NCBI RefSeq assembly: GCF_021864505.1
Contig: NZ_JAKJIB010000006.1
Coordinates: 1 to 43,846, forward strand
Direction: 5' to 3'
Length of the DNA stretch: 43,846 nucleotides
From: Falsiroseomonas oryziterrae
GTDB lineage: Bacteria; Pseudomonadota; Alphaproteobacteria; Acetobacterales; Acetobacteraceae
Below the pieces are notes generated by a model, which was given only the letters and a program-made list of their open reading frames with translations, was not told the DNA's origin and did not search any database. A program made the position numbers and the translations under genes. Positions 8,135 to 16,483 of this stretch are shown here, piece after piece. Numbering within the stretch: position 1 is the stretch's first letter; each line of letters opens with the position of its first letter.

Positions 8135-9054
8135 TGCTGCAGCTGGTCGCCGACGGGCTGGTGGTGGGCAGCGTCATCGCGCTGGGCGCGGTGGGGCTGA
8201 CGCTGACCTACTCCATCCTGCGCTTCGCCAATTTCGGCCAAGGCGAGTTCATGACCTGGGGCGCCTATTTCGCCGTCTCGACGCTGGCCTTCGTGCTGGC
8301 GGTGACGGGCGGCGGCGTGATGGAGCCGCTCGGCCCGTTCAGTTTCGGATGGCAGCTGATCGTCGCCATGCTGCTGGCGGCGGCGCTGACGGCGATCCTC
8401 GCCCTGGTGGTGGACTGGCTGCTGTTCCGCCGGCTGCGCCGCGGCAACGCCATCACGCTGGTGATCGCGAGCTTCGGCGCGGCACTCGCGCTGCGCAACC
8501 TGGTGCAGTTCCTCTACGGCACGCTGCCCGAATACTATTCGCGCGAGATCCAGATCGCGATCCGGCTGGTGCCGCGCGACGTGATGGGCGGGCTGCGCGT
8601 CACGCCAGACCAGATGCTGGTGATCGGGCTGACGCTGGTCCTGATGCTCGCGCTGCAATGGCTGCTGACGCGCACCACGCTGGGGCGCGCGATGCGGGCC
8701 ACCGCGATGAACCCGGCGCTGGCGCGCGTGGCCGGCGTGGACGTGGAAGGCGTGATCCGGGCCACCTGGGTGATCGGCGCGGCGCTGGCCGCGATTGCGG
8801 GCGTCTTCGTCGGCATCACGCTGCAGATCCGGCCGATGCTCGGCTTCGACCTGCTGCTGCCGCTCTTCGCCGCGGCGATCCTGGGGGGCATCGGCAGCGT
8901 GCGCGGCGCGGTGGTGGGCGGCTACATCGTCGGGCTGGCGGAGAGCCTCTCGGTCCCGCTGGTGGGTGCCGAGTATCGCGCCGCGACCGCCTTCGCGGTG
9001 CTGATCGGCATCCTGCTGCTGCGCCCGAACGGGCTGTTCGGGGCGCGCGCCTGA
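8134..9054 (+). CDS. livH: Branched-chain amino acid-type ABC transporter permease LivH
   Basis: A 306-residue membrane protein of the LivH family with about eight hydrophobic segments. Family landmarks are GLTLTYSILRFANFGQGEFMTWGAY at the N-terminus (first 20 residues of that segment are highly conserved in LivH), GRAMRATAMNPALARVAGVD in the cytoplasmic coupling region, and LGGIGSVRGAVVGGYIVGL near the end. It forms the inner-membrane channel with LivM. Both ends overlap neighbouring genes by one base (TGATG). Confidence 0.95.
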   Translation: MLQLVADGLVVGSVIALGAVGLTLTYSILRFANFGQGEFMTWGAYFAVSTLAFVLAVTGGGVMEPLGPFSFGWQLIVAMLLAAALTAILALVVDWLLFRRLRRGNAITLVIASFGAALALRNLVQFLYGTLPEYYSREIQIAIRLVPRDVMGGLRVTPDQMLVIGLTLVLMLALQWLLTRTTLGRAMRATAMNPALARVAGVDVEGVIRATWVIGAALAAIAGVFVGITLQIRPMLGFDLLLPLFAAAILGGIGSVRGAVVGGYIVGLAESLSVPLVGAEYRAATAFAVLIGILLLRPNGLFGARA

Positions 9055-10010
9055 TGGAGATCCTGCCCGTCCTCAACTACCTCGCCTTCTTCATGGTCTT
9101 CGCCGGGATCTTCGCGGTGATGGCGCTGGGGCTGAACCTGCAATGGGGGTTCACGGGGCTGTTCAACGTCGGCGTCGCGGGCTTCGTCGCGGTCGGCGCC
9201 TATGCCTCCGCCATCCTCACCGGCCCGCCGGAACCGGAGCGCTTCGGCGGCTTCGGGCTGCCGATCCTGGTGGGCTGGCTCGGCGCGATGCTGCTCTCGG
9301 GCGTCGCGGCCTTCGTCGTCGCGGTCGCCGCGCTCCGGCTGCGCGAGGACTACCTGGCAATCACCACCTTCGGCATCGCGGTGGTGATCCAGCTCGTCGC
9401 CACCAACGCGCAGGGGCTGACCGGCGGTCCCTTCGGCATCCAGTCCATCCCGCGCCCCTTCGTGGAGGCACTCGGCACCGGCTTCGTCTGGAACCTGGCC
9501 TATCTCGGCCTCGTCGCGCTGGTGCTGGGGCTCGCGTGGTGGGCGCTGGAACGGCTGGTGGCGAGCCCCTGGGGCCGCGTGCTGCGCGCGATCCGCGAGG
9601 ACGAGCTGGCCGCCGCCTCGCTCGGCAAGCGCGCCGCCGCGTTCCGGCTGCAGAGCTTCGTCATCGGCTGCATGCTGATGGGGCTGGCCGGCGCGCTCTA
9701 CGCGCATTTCGTCGGCTACATCGCGCCGGAGGATTTCCTGCCGATTCTGACCTTCCAGATCTGGGCGATGCTGATCGTAGGCGGGTCGGGGAACAATGCC
9801 GGCGCGGTGCTCGGCGCCTTCCTCGTCTGGGCGATCTGGAGCGTCAGCGGGAACCTGATCCGCGAGGTGCTGCCGGCGGCCGAGCAGGCGCGCGGCGCGG
9901 CTCTGCAGGTCGTGCTGATCGGCGTGATGATCGCCGCGATCCTCGTGCTGCGGCCGCGCGGCATCCTCGGCGAGCGCGCGACGGTGTCGCGCCACGCGGG
10001 CAAGGACTGA
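9054..10010 (+). CDS. livM: Branched-chain amino acid-type ABC transporter permease LivM
   Basis: A 318-residue membrane protein of the LivM family, partner of LivH. It starts MEILPVLNYLAFFMVFAG with the ATG overlapping the livH stop; conserved parts are MALGLNLQWGFTGLFNVG, LRLREDYLAITTFGIA, and IREDELAAASLGKRA in the coupling helix region, then IVGGSGNNAGAVLGAFLV. It is the last gene of the livGFHM operon and faces the amidohydrolase gene across a 33-base gap. No sixth gene for a binding protein follows; the one at 3414-4700 is the nearest candidate partner. Confidence 0.95.
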   Translation: MEILPVLNYLAFFMVFAGIFAVMALGLNLQWGFTGLFNVGVAGFVAVGAYASAILTGPPEPERFGGFGLPILVGWLGAMLLSGVAAFVVAVAALRLREDYLAITTFGIAVVIQLVATNAQGLTGGPFGIQSIPRPFVEALGTGFVWNLAYLGLVALVLGLAWWALERLVASPWGRVLRAIREDELAAASLGKRAAAFRLQSFVIGCMLMGLAGALYAHFVGYIAPEDFLPILTFQIWAMLIVGGSGNNAGAVLGAFLVWAIWSVSGNLIREVLPAAEQARGAALQVVLIGVMIAAILVLRPRGILGERATVSRHAGKD

Positions 10011-10013
10011 GCC

Positions 10014-10029
10014 GCGAGGTCGTCCTCGC
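10014..10029. terminator. Short hairpin between convergent operons
   Basis: GCGAGG, loop TCGT, CCTCGC: a perfect 6-bp stem in the 33-base gap between the convergent livM and amidohydrolase genes. There is no T-run on either side, so it is at best a weak bidirectional terminator. Confidence 0.3.
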
Positions 10030-10043
10030 CCGGGCGGTCGCAG

Positions 10044-11273
10044 TCAGAACGCTTCCTTCACGAAGCGGCCGGCGAGCATGATGGCGGAGATGTGCTTCCC
10101 CTGCCCCGTCAGCAGGGAGAGGTCCTTCAGCGGGTCGCCCTCCACCACGATCAGGTCGCCATGCGCGCCCGGCGCGACGACGCCGACCTGGCCTTCCATC
10201 CGCAGCAGCTTGGCCGCATGCATCGTCGTGCTGCGGATGACCTCGATGGCAGGCAGCACGCGGCCGCGGATGACGAATTCCTCGGACTGGTGGCGGTGCA
10301 TCTCGCCGAGCAGGTCGGTGCCGAAGGCCATGGTCAGGCCGGCGCGGCGCATGATGTCGAGGCTTTCCAGGCCGCGCAGCCGGACCGTGTCGATCTTGGC
10401 GACGGATTCCGGCGGCAGGCCGAGGCTCGCGCCCTCGTCCTTCAGCGCCTGGTAGGTGACCAGCGTCGGGCAGGCGATGGCGCCGGCCTCGGCCGCCTTC
10501 CGTGCCGTCGGCTCCTCGATCAGGTTGCAATGCTCGAGGCTGCGGACGCCACATTCCACGGCGCGGCCGATCGCCTCGTCGGTGTAGAGATGCGCGGCGA
10601 CGTAGGTCTGCGCCATCGCGGCTTCCTCGACCGCGGCGCGGATCTCGTCCTTGCTGTAGCCGAGGAAGGCGATCGGGTCGGTGGGCGAGGCGACGCCGCC
10701 ATTGGCCATGATCTTGATGTAGTCGGCGCCGCCCTTGATCTCCTCGCGGCAGGCGCGACGCACCGCGTCCACGCCGTCGGCGATGCGGCCCAGCGCGCCG
10801 AGGCGCTGTTCGGCCCAGTGGTTGTCGCGGGTGTCCCAGCGGCCACGGCCGTCGCTGTGGCCGCCGGTGGAGGAGATCGCCTTGCCGCAGAGCACCATGC
10901 GCGGCGCGTCGAAATGCCCTTCCTCCCGCGCGGCGCGCAGGCCCTGCGTCGCGCCGCCGAGGTCGCGGATGGTGGTGAAGCCGCGCATCAGCATGCCGTG
11001 CATGATCCGCGCGGCGCGGAAGGCGACGAGCGCATCGGGCAGCAGCGCGTGGCGGGCGAGGTTCACCTCGGAGGCGATGACATGCACATGCGCGTCGATC
11101 AGCCCGGGCATGAGCGTCCGGCCCGCAAGGTCCACGCGGCGCGCGGAGGCGGCTGCGATGGGTTTGTCGGAGACCTCCTTGATCCGCCCGTGCTCGACCA
11201 GGACATGGCCCTCCACCGCCTGGTCGTGGGTGCCGTCGAGGATGCGGGCATTGGCGAAGAGGGTGGCGGACAT
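10044..11273 (-). CDS. Metal-dependent amidohydrolase family protein
   Basis: A 409-residue member of the amidohydrolase superfamily, of the imidazolonepropionase/Xaa-Pro dipeptidase-like branch. Metal and catalytic signatures in order: GLIDAHVHV (HxH), a Lys in DYIKIMANGG, His in AAHLYTDEA, His in SLEHCNLI, Asp in MAFGTDLLG. A small beta-sandwich is built from both ends (ILDGTHDQAVEGHVLVEHGRI; GDLIVVEGDPLKDLSLL). GAAGGAG lies before the ATG at 11273. Last gene of the operon starting at 15408, 23 bases after the acyl-CoA ligase gene. Probably hydrolyses a C-N bond in an amide or lactam-like compound; substrate unknown. Confidence 0.93.
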   Translation of the reverse strand: MSATLFANARILDGTHDQAVEGHVLVEHGRIKEVSDKPIAAASARRVDLAGRTLMPGLIDAHVHVIASEVNLARHALLPDALVAFRAARIMHGMLMRGFTTIRDLGGATQGLRAAREEGHFDAPRMVLCGKAISSTGGHSDGRGRWDTRDNHWAEQRLGALGRIADGVDAVRRACREEIKGGADYIKIMANGGVASPTDPIAFLGYSKDEIRAAVEEAAMAQTYVAAHLYTDEAIGRAVECGVRSLEHCNLIEEPTARKAAEAGAIACPTLVTYQALKDEGASLGLPPESVAKIDTVRLRGLESLDIMRRAGLTMAFGTDLLGEMHRHQSEEFVIRGRVLPAIEVIRSTTMHAAKLLRMEGQVGVVAPGAHGDLIVVEGDPLKDLSLLTGQGKHISAIMLAGRFVKEAF

Positions 11274-11296
11274 GGCGGGCTCCTTCGCGGCGCAGG

Positions 11297-12862
11297 CTAG
11301 AACGCGATGCCCTCCTCGGCCAGACGCGCCCTGACCAGCGTCTTCGGCACCTTGCCGTAGCCGGATTTCGGCAGCGCGTCCCAGACCACGACGCGCAGCG
11401 GCTGCTTGTAGCGGGCGATGCGGTCCTTGAGATGCGCGAGCACCGCGGCCTCGTCCACCGCCATGCCCTCGCGCGCAACGACGCAGGCGACGCCCGCCTC
11501 GCCCCATTTCGGATGCGGCAGGCCGACCACGGCGCATTCGGCGATGGCGGGATGCGTCAGGATCGCCTCCTCCGCCTCGCGTGGGTACACGTTCGACCCG
11601 CCGGAGATGTACATGTCCGAGGCGCGGCCGGTGATCCAGAGGAAGCCGCGCGGATCCATGCGGCCCAGGTCGCCGGTGTGGAACCAGCCGCCGGCGAAGG
11701 CCTTGCGGTTCGCCTCCTCGTTCTCGAAGTAGCCGGCGAAGACGGCGGGGCCGCGCACGCAGATCTCGCCGACCTCGCCGGGCGGCAGGCGCGTGCCGTC
11801 CTCGGCGAGGATCGCGACCTCCATCCCGGTACGGGGGACGCCGCAGCTTCCGGCGTTCTCGGGCGTGTGCTGGTCGGGGCGCAGGACCGTGATGTTCCCG
11901 GTCACCTCGCCGAGGCCGAAATACTGCACGAGGCAGGGGCCGAGCTTCGCAAGCGCCTCTGCCTGGTCGGCCTCGTACATCGGGGCGCCGGCATAGATGA
12001 CGTGGCGCAGGCTGGAATGGTCATGCGCGTCCACGGCCGGGTGGCGGACCAGCGCGGTCAGGATGGTCGGAACGGTGAACATGTTCGCCACGCGATGCCG
12101 CTCCACCAGCGCCCAGGCCTCTTCGGGGTCGAGCTTCTCGCCCGAGGTCAGGATCGTGGCCGCGCCGCGCGTGACCTGGGTGAGTTGGTGGATGCCCGCG
12201 CCATGCGAGAGAGGTGCCACGACGAGTGAGGCGTCGCGCTCCGTCGTGCCGGGCAGCAGATCGGCCAGGTGGTTGGTGACGACGAAGCCCATCTGGCCAT
12301 GCGTCAGCACCGCCGCCTTGGGCCGGCCGGTGGTGCCGGAGGTGTAGAAGAACCAGCAGGGATCGTCGTAGGCGACATCGGCTTCCTGGTCCGGCAGCGT
12401 GGGCGCGTTGGCGGCGAGCAGCGTCTCGTAATCCAGTTCGTCGGGCTGGCGGTCGTCCCAGGCGACGACGTGGCGCAGATGCGGCGAGGCGGCGCGCACC
12501 GCCTCCGCATGGCCGCGGAAGCCGGCATCGCGCAGCATGACGACGGCGCGCGAGGAGGCCCCGAGGTACGCGACCTCGGCCGGCGTGAGCCGGAAGTTGG
12601 TCGGCACCCAGACGGCGCCGGCCTTGAAGCAGGCCCACATGCTCTCGAACATGCGGTTCGAGTTGCGGGAATGCACGAGGACGCGGTCGCCTTTCGCCAC
12701 GCCGAGCCCGCGCAGCGCCGCGGCGAGCCGGTCCACGCGGCCGTCGAGTTCGGCGAAGCTCCATGTCCGGTCGCGCCAGACCAGCGCCGGCGCGCCTGGC
12801 AGGCGGCGCGCGGTGTGTGTCAGCAGCCGGCCGAGGTTGGAGGCGGTCGCGATGCCTGGCAT
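11297..12862 (-). CDS. AMP-forming acyl-CoA synthetase (fatty-acid/aryl-CoA ligase family)
   Basis: A 521-residue adenylate-forming enzyme. The phosphate loop FYTSGTTGRPKAAVLTHG, the A5-like QYFGLGEVTG, the A7 motif WFHTGDLGRMD, A8 ITGRASDMYISGGSNVYPRE and the catalytic Lys region near the end (PKSGYGKVPKTL) are all present. It converts a carboxylic acid plus CoA and ATP into an acyl-CoA. The start at 12862 overlaps the ThDP enzyme stop by one base (TGATG); a much longer in-frame reading upstream is only a shadow of that gene. Context suggests activation of an acid produced by the ThDP enzyme or the amidohydrolase of the same operon. Confidence 0.95.
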   Translation of the reverse strand: MPGIATASNLGRLLTHTARRLPGAPALVWRDRTWSFAELDGRVDRLAAALRGLGVAKGDRVLVHSRNSNRMFESMWACFKAGAVWVPTNFRLTPAEVAYLGASSRAVVMLRDAGFRGHAEAVRAASPHLRHVVAWDDRQPDELDYETLLAANAPTLPDQEADVAYDDPCWFFYTSGTTGRPKAAVLTHGQMGFVVTNHLADLLPGTTERDASLVVAPLSHGAGIHQLTQVTRGAATILTSGEKLDPEEAWALVERHRVANMFTVPTILTALVRHPAVDAHDHSSLRHVIYAGAPMYEADQAEALAKLGPCLVQYFGLGEVTGNITVLRPDQHTPENAGSCGVPRTGMEVAILAEDGTRLPPGEVGEICVRGPAVFAGYFENEEANRKAFAGGWFHTGDLGRMDPRGFLWITGRASDMYISGGSNVYPREAEEAILTHPAIAECAVVGLPHPKWGEAGVACVVAREGMAVDEAAVLAHLKDRIARYKQPLRVVVWDALPKSGYGKVPKTLVRARLAEEGIAF

Positions 12863-14601
12863 CAGACGGGCCTGTCGCCTTTCTGGACCTTGAGCGTGCG
12901 GTTGTCGGCGGCCGGCAGCATGCGTGCCGGGTCGCGGGTGACGACGATGTCGAGGATCGTCGGCGTGTCGGTGTTGGCGAGCCCTTCGCGCAGCGCGGCG
13001 TTCAGCTTCTCCGGGTCGGTGACACGGATGCCGTGGCAGCCCATCGCCTTGGCCACGGCGGCGTAGTCCATCTCGACCAGGTCGGAGGACTGGTAGTTCC
13101 CCGGCCCATAGACCGCGTGCTGCAGCGCCTTCACGTAGCCCGACGCGGCGTTGTTGAAGATGCAGCAGACGAAGGGCGCGCCGGCGCGGCGCGCCGTCTC
13201 CAGCTCGCCCATCGACATGTTGAAGCCGCCATCGCCGGTCAGCGAGACGACCCGGCGCCCGGCGCCGACGCCGAGCTGCGCGCCGATGCCGCCCGGCACG
13301 CCGTAGCCGATGGAAGCGAAGCCCCGATCGGCGACGAAGCCGCGGCCGAGCCGCTTGGTGTCGAAGAACAGCGCCCCCCAATGCGCGGCGAAGCCGCCAT
13401 CGGCGACCAGCACGGCGTCTTCCGGCATGACCTTGTTCAGCTCGCCGAGCAGGCGGCCGACATTGATCGGGCTCTCGACCGATTCCAGCCGCTCCCGCGC
13501 GCCCTCGCGCCAGGCGGCCATGCGCTTCGGCACCTCGGCGCACCAGCCGGCGCGGGAGGCAGCGCGCGCCCCGCCGTAGCGCAGCGCCGCGGCAAGCTCC
13601 TCGAGCGTCGCGCGCGCATCGCCGGCCAGCGCGACATCGGTGCGCGTGGTGCGGCCGATCTCCTCGGGCAGCACGTCGAGATGGATCAACGGCACGCCCG
13701 AGGGCATCAGGGTGAACCGCTTGGTCGCGATCTCGCCGAGCTTGCAGCCGACCACCAGCAGGCAGTCCGCCATGGCGACCAGATCATTGGCGATGCGCGA
13801 GTAGCGACCGAAGACGCCGGCCGAGAGGGCATGGGTGCAGGCGATGGCGCCCTTGCCGGACATGGTGTGCGCGACGGGGATGCCCTGCGCCTCGGCGAAG
13901 CGGGTCAGCGCGTCCTGCGCCTCGCTGATGTGGATGCCGCCGCCGGCCAGGATCAGCGGGCGCTCGGCCTTGGCGAGCAGCGCCGCGGCGCGCGACAGGT
14001 CGCCGGCGTCGGGGCGCATCCGCCGCGCCTGCGCGCGGAGCGTGCCGGGGTCCACCCAGAAGTCGCCCGCGTCGAAATCATGCTCGCCATGCGCGATATC
14101 CTCCGGCACGGCGACCAGCACCGGGCCGGGGCGGCCGGAGGTGGCGACCGCGAAGGCGCGGCGCAGGTGCTCCGGGATGCGGGAGATGACCTCGACGCGG
14201 ATCGCCTCCTTCACCAGCGGGCGCAGCACGTCGAACTGCCGCGCCTCCTGCGTCATGTTCTTCCAGGCATGCTGGCGGTTGGCGTCGCCGATGATGGCGA
14301 TCATCGGCATGCCGGCGTTGAAGGCCTCGGCCAGCCCGGTGGCGAGGTTGGTCGCGCCCGGCCCGAGCGTGCCGTCCACCAGCCCCGGCTTGTTGGTCAC
14401 TCGGGAAAAGGCGTCGGCCGCGAAGGCGCCGCAGCGCTCGTCGTTGATCAGCATGTGCTTCACGCCGAGCGCGCGGCACGCCTCGTAGAACGGAAGAAGC
14501 TGGAACCCGCCCATGCCGAACATCGGCCCGGACTCGTGCAGCTTGAGCATCTCGGCCAGGGCCTGGCCGCCGGTCATGCGGCGCGTGGCGTTCGAGGACA
14601 T
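12862..14601 (-). CDS. Thiamine diphosphate-binding enzyme (acetolactate synthase/decarboxylase-like)
   Basis: A 579-residue three-domain ThDP enzyme of the acetolactate synthase/benzoylformate decarboxylase superfamily. The N-terminal domain has the ThDP-activating Glu in LINDERCGAFAADAFSR; the middle domain contains RPLILAGGGIHISEAQ; the C-terminal domain has the ThDP-Mg motif starting GDGGFNMSMGELETA and closing with FNN. It would decarboxylate or carboligate a 2-oxo acid. True acetolactate synthase is less likely because no regulatory subunit or ilv gene is near. It is not obviously an oxalyl-CoA decarboxylase. Zero-base junction with the upstream gene (TGA directly followed by ATG) implies tight coupling. 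Confidence 0.93.
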   Translation of the reverse strand: MSSNATRRMTGGQALAEMLKLHESGPMFGMGGFQLLPFYEACRALGVKHMLINDERCGAFAADAFSRVTNKPGLVDGTLGPGATNLATGLAEAFNAGMPMIAIIGDANRQHAWKNMTQEARQFDVLRPLVKEAIRVEVISRIPEHLRRAFAVATSGRPGPVLVAVPEDIAHGEHDFDAGDFWVDPGTLRAQARRMRPDAGDLSRAAALLAKAERPLILAGGGIHISEAQDALTRFAEAQGIPVAHTMSGKGAIACTHALSAGVFGRYSRIANDLVAMADCLLVVGCKLGEIATKRFTLMPSGVPLIHLDVLPEEIGRTTRTDVALAGDARATLEELAAALRYGGARAASRAGWCAEVPKRMAAWREGARERLESVESPINVGRLLGELNKVMPEDAVLVADGGFAAHWGALFFDTKRLGRGFVADRGFASIGYGVPGGIGAQLGVGAGRRVVSLTGDGGFNMSMGELETARRAGAPFVCCIFNNAASGYVKALQHAVYGPGNYQSSDLVEMDYAAVAKAMGCHGIRVTDPEKLNAALREGLANTDTPTILDIVVTRDPARMLPAADNRTLKVQKGDRPV

Positions 14602-15408
14602 TCAGGCGTGCTCCAGCAGGGCGGCGACGAAGTCGCGCGCCGATTGGCCGATGCGCCCGCCGCGCGCGGCGGCGGTCGGATTGAGGGCGGAGACGAAGCC
14701 GTCCTGCCAAGTGCTCATCGCATCGCCGATGCGGGCCGAGAAGCAGGAGACGCAGGCGCCGGCGATGCCGCGCGCCTCGAGCGCCGGCAGGCGGGAGATG
14801 CCGGCATCGTCGGCGCCGATCCCGGCGTCGTTGTAGATCGCGGCCAGGACGGGCGCCTTCACCGCGGTCTCGGGCCGGCCGCCGAGCAGGCCGCCATGCG
14901 AGCCGGTGACGACGACATGGCCGGCATCCTCGGGCCCGACGAGGCCGTTCGAGTCCAGCGCGACCACGCGGATGCCGTGATGGGCCGCGATGTCCCGCCG
15001 CGCCTCGTCCATGTCGTCGGCGATCGTCGGCGCGGCGGGCGGCGCCGCGGCGAGGCGGGACAGCGCGTCGGCCGCCGGCATCCCCACCTCGATCCCGAGC
15101 GCAGCGGCCGGCGCATTGACGGTGGAGAGGCGGCCGCGCGCCAACATGTCGGCGCCGTCGCCGATGCGCGCGCTGCGATGGCAGACGGCCACGGCGGGCA
15201 GACCGCGCGCGGCGAGCCAGTCGAGGCCGCCCACGCCCGCCCGCTCCCGGCCGATCCCCGCATCGTGCAGGATCATGGCGGAGACGCCGCGCCGCGCGGC
15301 GTACCAGGCGGCGTAGATGCCGCCATGGCTCGCGCACAGCGCCACCCGGCCGCCGGCATCCGCCGGCAGATGCGTCACGCTGTCGAGCACCAGCGGCCCG
15401 TCCGACAT
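14602..15408 (-). CDS. Conserved-looking protein with internal duplication, function unknown
   Basis: A 268-residue soluble protein that I cannot assign to a known family. It consists of two homologous halves. Residues 8-105 and 151-250 each carry a SHGG motif (27-30 and 170-173), a DAGIG motif (49-53 and 194-198), an ARG helix end (67-69 and 212-214) and a SARIGD motif (79-84 and 224-229). Conserved Ser, His, Asp and Arg in each half suggest a catalytic or phosphate/CoA-binding role, but this is a guess. The ATG is preceded by GGGAGGAG. It is the first gene of the operon that continues without a gap into the ThDP enzyme, so it probably acts in the same reaction sequence. Confidence 0.85.
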   Translation of the reverse strand: MSDGPLVLDSVTHLPADAGGRVALCASHGGIYAAWYAARRGVSAMILHDAGIGRERAGVGGLDWLAARGLPAVAVCHRSARIGDGADMLARGRLSTVNAPAAALGIEVGMPAADALSRLAAAPPAAPTIADDMDEARRDIAAHHGIRVVALDSNGLVGPEDAGHVVVTGSHGGLLGGRPETAVKAPVLAAIYNDAGIGADDAGISRLPALEARGIAGACVSCFSARIGDAMSTWQDGFVSALNPTAAARGGRIGQSARDFVAALLEHA

Positions 15409-15495
15409 TCAGGCTCCTCCCGTCTTGATTCCCTCGCCCACTGCCTCATGCTCGGCAAGCCCCCGGCAAGAGGGGTGGTTTAGGGGAACGGCAGG

Positions 15496-16482
15496 ATGAA
15501 CGCCGGCGGTGACAACCGGGCGAGGTTGCTTGCGCTCTACGGCACGATGTGCCGCATCCGTGCCTTCGAGGAGACGGCGCTGGCGGCGCACCGCGCCGGC
15601 GAGATTCCGGGACCGCTGCATGTCTCGATCGGCCAGGAGGGCGTGGCGGCCGGCGTCTGCCTGAACCTCCGCCCCGACGACCGCATCACCTCGAACCACC
15701 GCGGGCATGGCCACGCCCTGGCCAAGGGCGCCGGCGTCGCGGGGATGATGGAGGAACTGCTCGGTCGCGCCGGCGGGCATTGCCGCGGCAAGGGCGGGTC
15801 GATGCACATCGCCGATTTCTCGGTCGGCATGCTGGGTGCGAACGGCGTGGTGGCGGGCGGGATCCCGATCGCGGTCGGCGCGGCGCAGGGGCTGCGGCTG
15901 CTCGGCTCGGACGCCATCGTCTGCTGCTTCTTCGGCGACGGCGCCATCAATCGGGGCCCCTTCCTGGAAGGGCTGAACTGGGCGGCGTTGTATCGGCTGC
16001 CCGTCCTCTTCGTCTGCGAGGACAACGGCGTCGCGGCCTTCACCCGGGCGGAGAGCGTCACCGCCGGACCGGGCGTCGCCGCTCGGGCCGAGGCGCTCGG
16101 CGTGCCGGCCGTCCCGGTGGATGGCAACGACGCGCTGGCCGTGGATGCCGCAGCGGCGAGACTGGTCGCGGAGGTGCGCGGCGGCGGCGGGCCGCGACTG
16201 CTGCACGCCACGACCTTCCGCCTGATGGGCCACACCAGCACCGATCCCGCCGCCTGGCGCGAGGTGGGGGAGGTCGAGGCCGCGCGGGCCGAGGAGCCGA
16301 TCCTGAGGCTGCGCGCGCACCTGCTGGAACAGGGCGTCGCACCGCGCACGCTGGATGCGATCGAGGGCGACGCGCGGGCGGAGATGAGCCAGGCGCGCGC
16401 CGCCGCGCTTGCCGCGCCATGGCCCGATGCGGCGGTCGCCTGGGAGGATGTGCAGGATTCCGGCGCCGTGGAGGCCGCCTGA
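15496..16482 (+). CDS. 2-oxo acid/acetoin dehydrogenase E1 component, alpha subunit
   Basis: A 328-residue ThDP-dependent E1 alpha subunit. The ThDP motif starts GDGAINRGPFLEGLNWAALY and ends CEDNGVA; KGGSMHIADFSVGMLGANGVVAGG is the conserved substrate-site region (only its first part need be matched), and RLMGHTSTDP is the typical phosphorylation-loop-like stretch. It decarboxylates a 2-oxo acid (pyruvate or branched-chain type) or cleaves acetoin, handing the acyl group to lipoate on an E2. The beta subunit follows after one base. No E2 or E3 gene lies in the window. It diverges from the ThDP/ligase operon across an 87-base gap. Confidence 0.93.
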   Translation: MNAGGDNRARLLALYGTMCRIRAFEETALAAHRAGEIPGPLHVSIGQEGVAAGVCLNLRPDDRITSNHRGHGHALAKGAGVAGMMEELLGRAGGHCRGKGGSMHIADFSVGMLGANGVVAGGIPIAVGAAQGLRLLGSDAIVCCFFGDGAINRGPFLEGLNWAALYRLPVLFVCEDNGVAAFTRAESVTAGPGVAARAEALGVPAVPVDGNDALAVDAAAARLVAEVRGGGGPRLLHATTFRLMGHTSTDPAAWREVGEVEAARAEEPILRLRAHLLEQGVAPRTLDAIEGDARAEMSQARAAALAAPWPDAAVAWEDVQDSGAVEAA

Positions 16483-16483
16483 G

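Noticed and set aside
12862-14601. Biosynthetic acetolactate synthase or oxalyl-CoA decarboxylase
   Set aside because: No small regulatory subunit or ilvC follows, and the N-terminal active-site region does not look like oxalyl-CoA decarboxylase; a generic ThDP assignment is safer.
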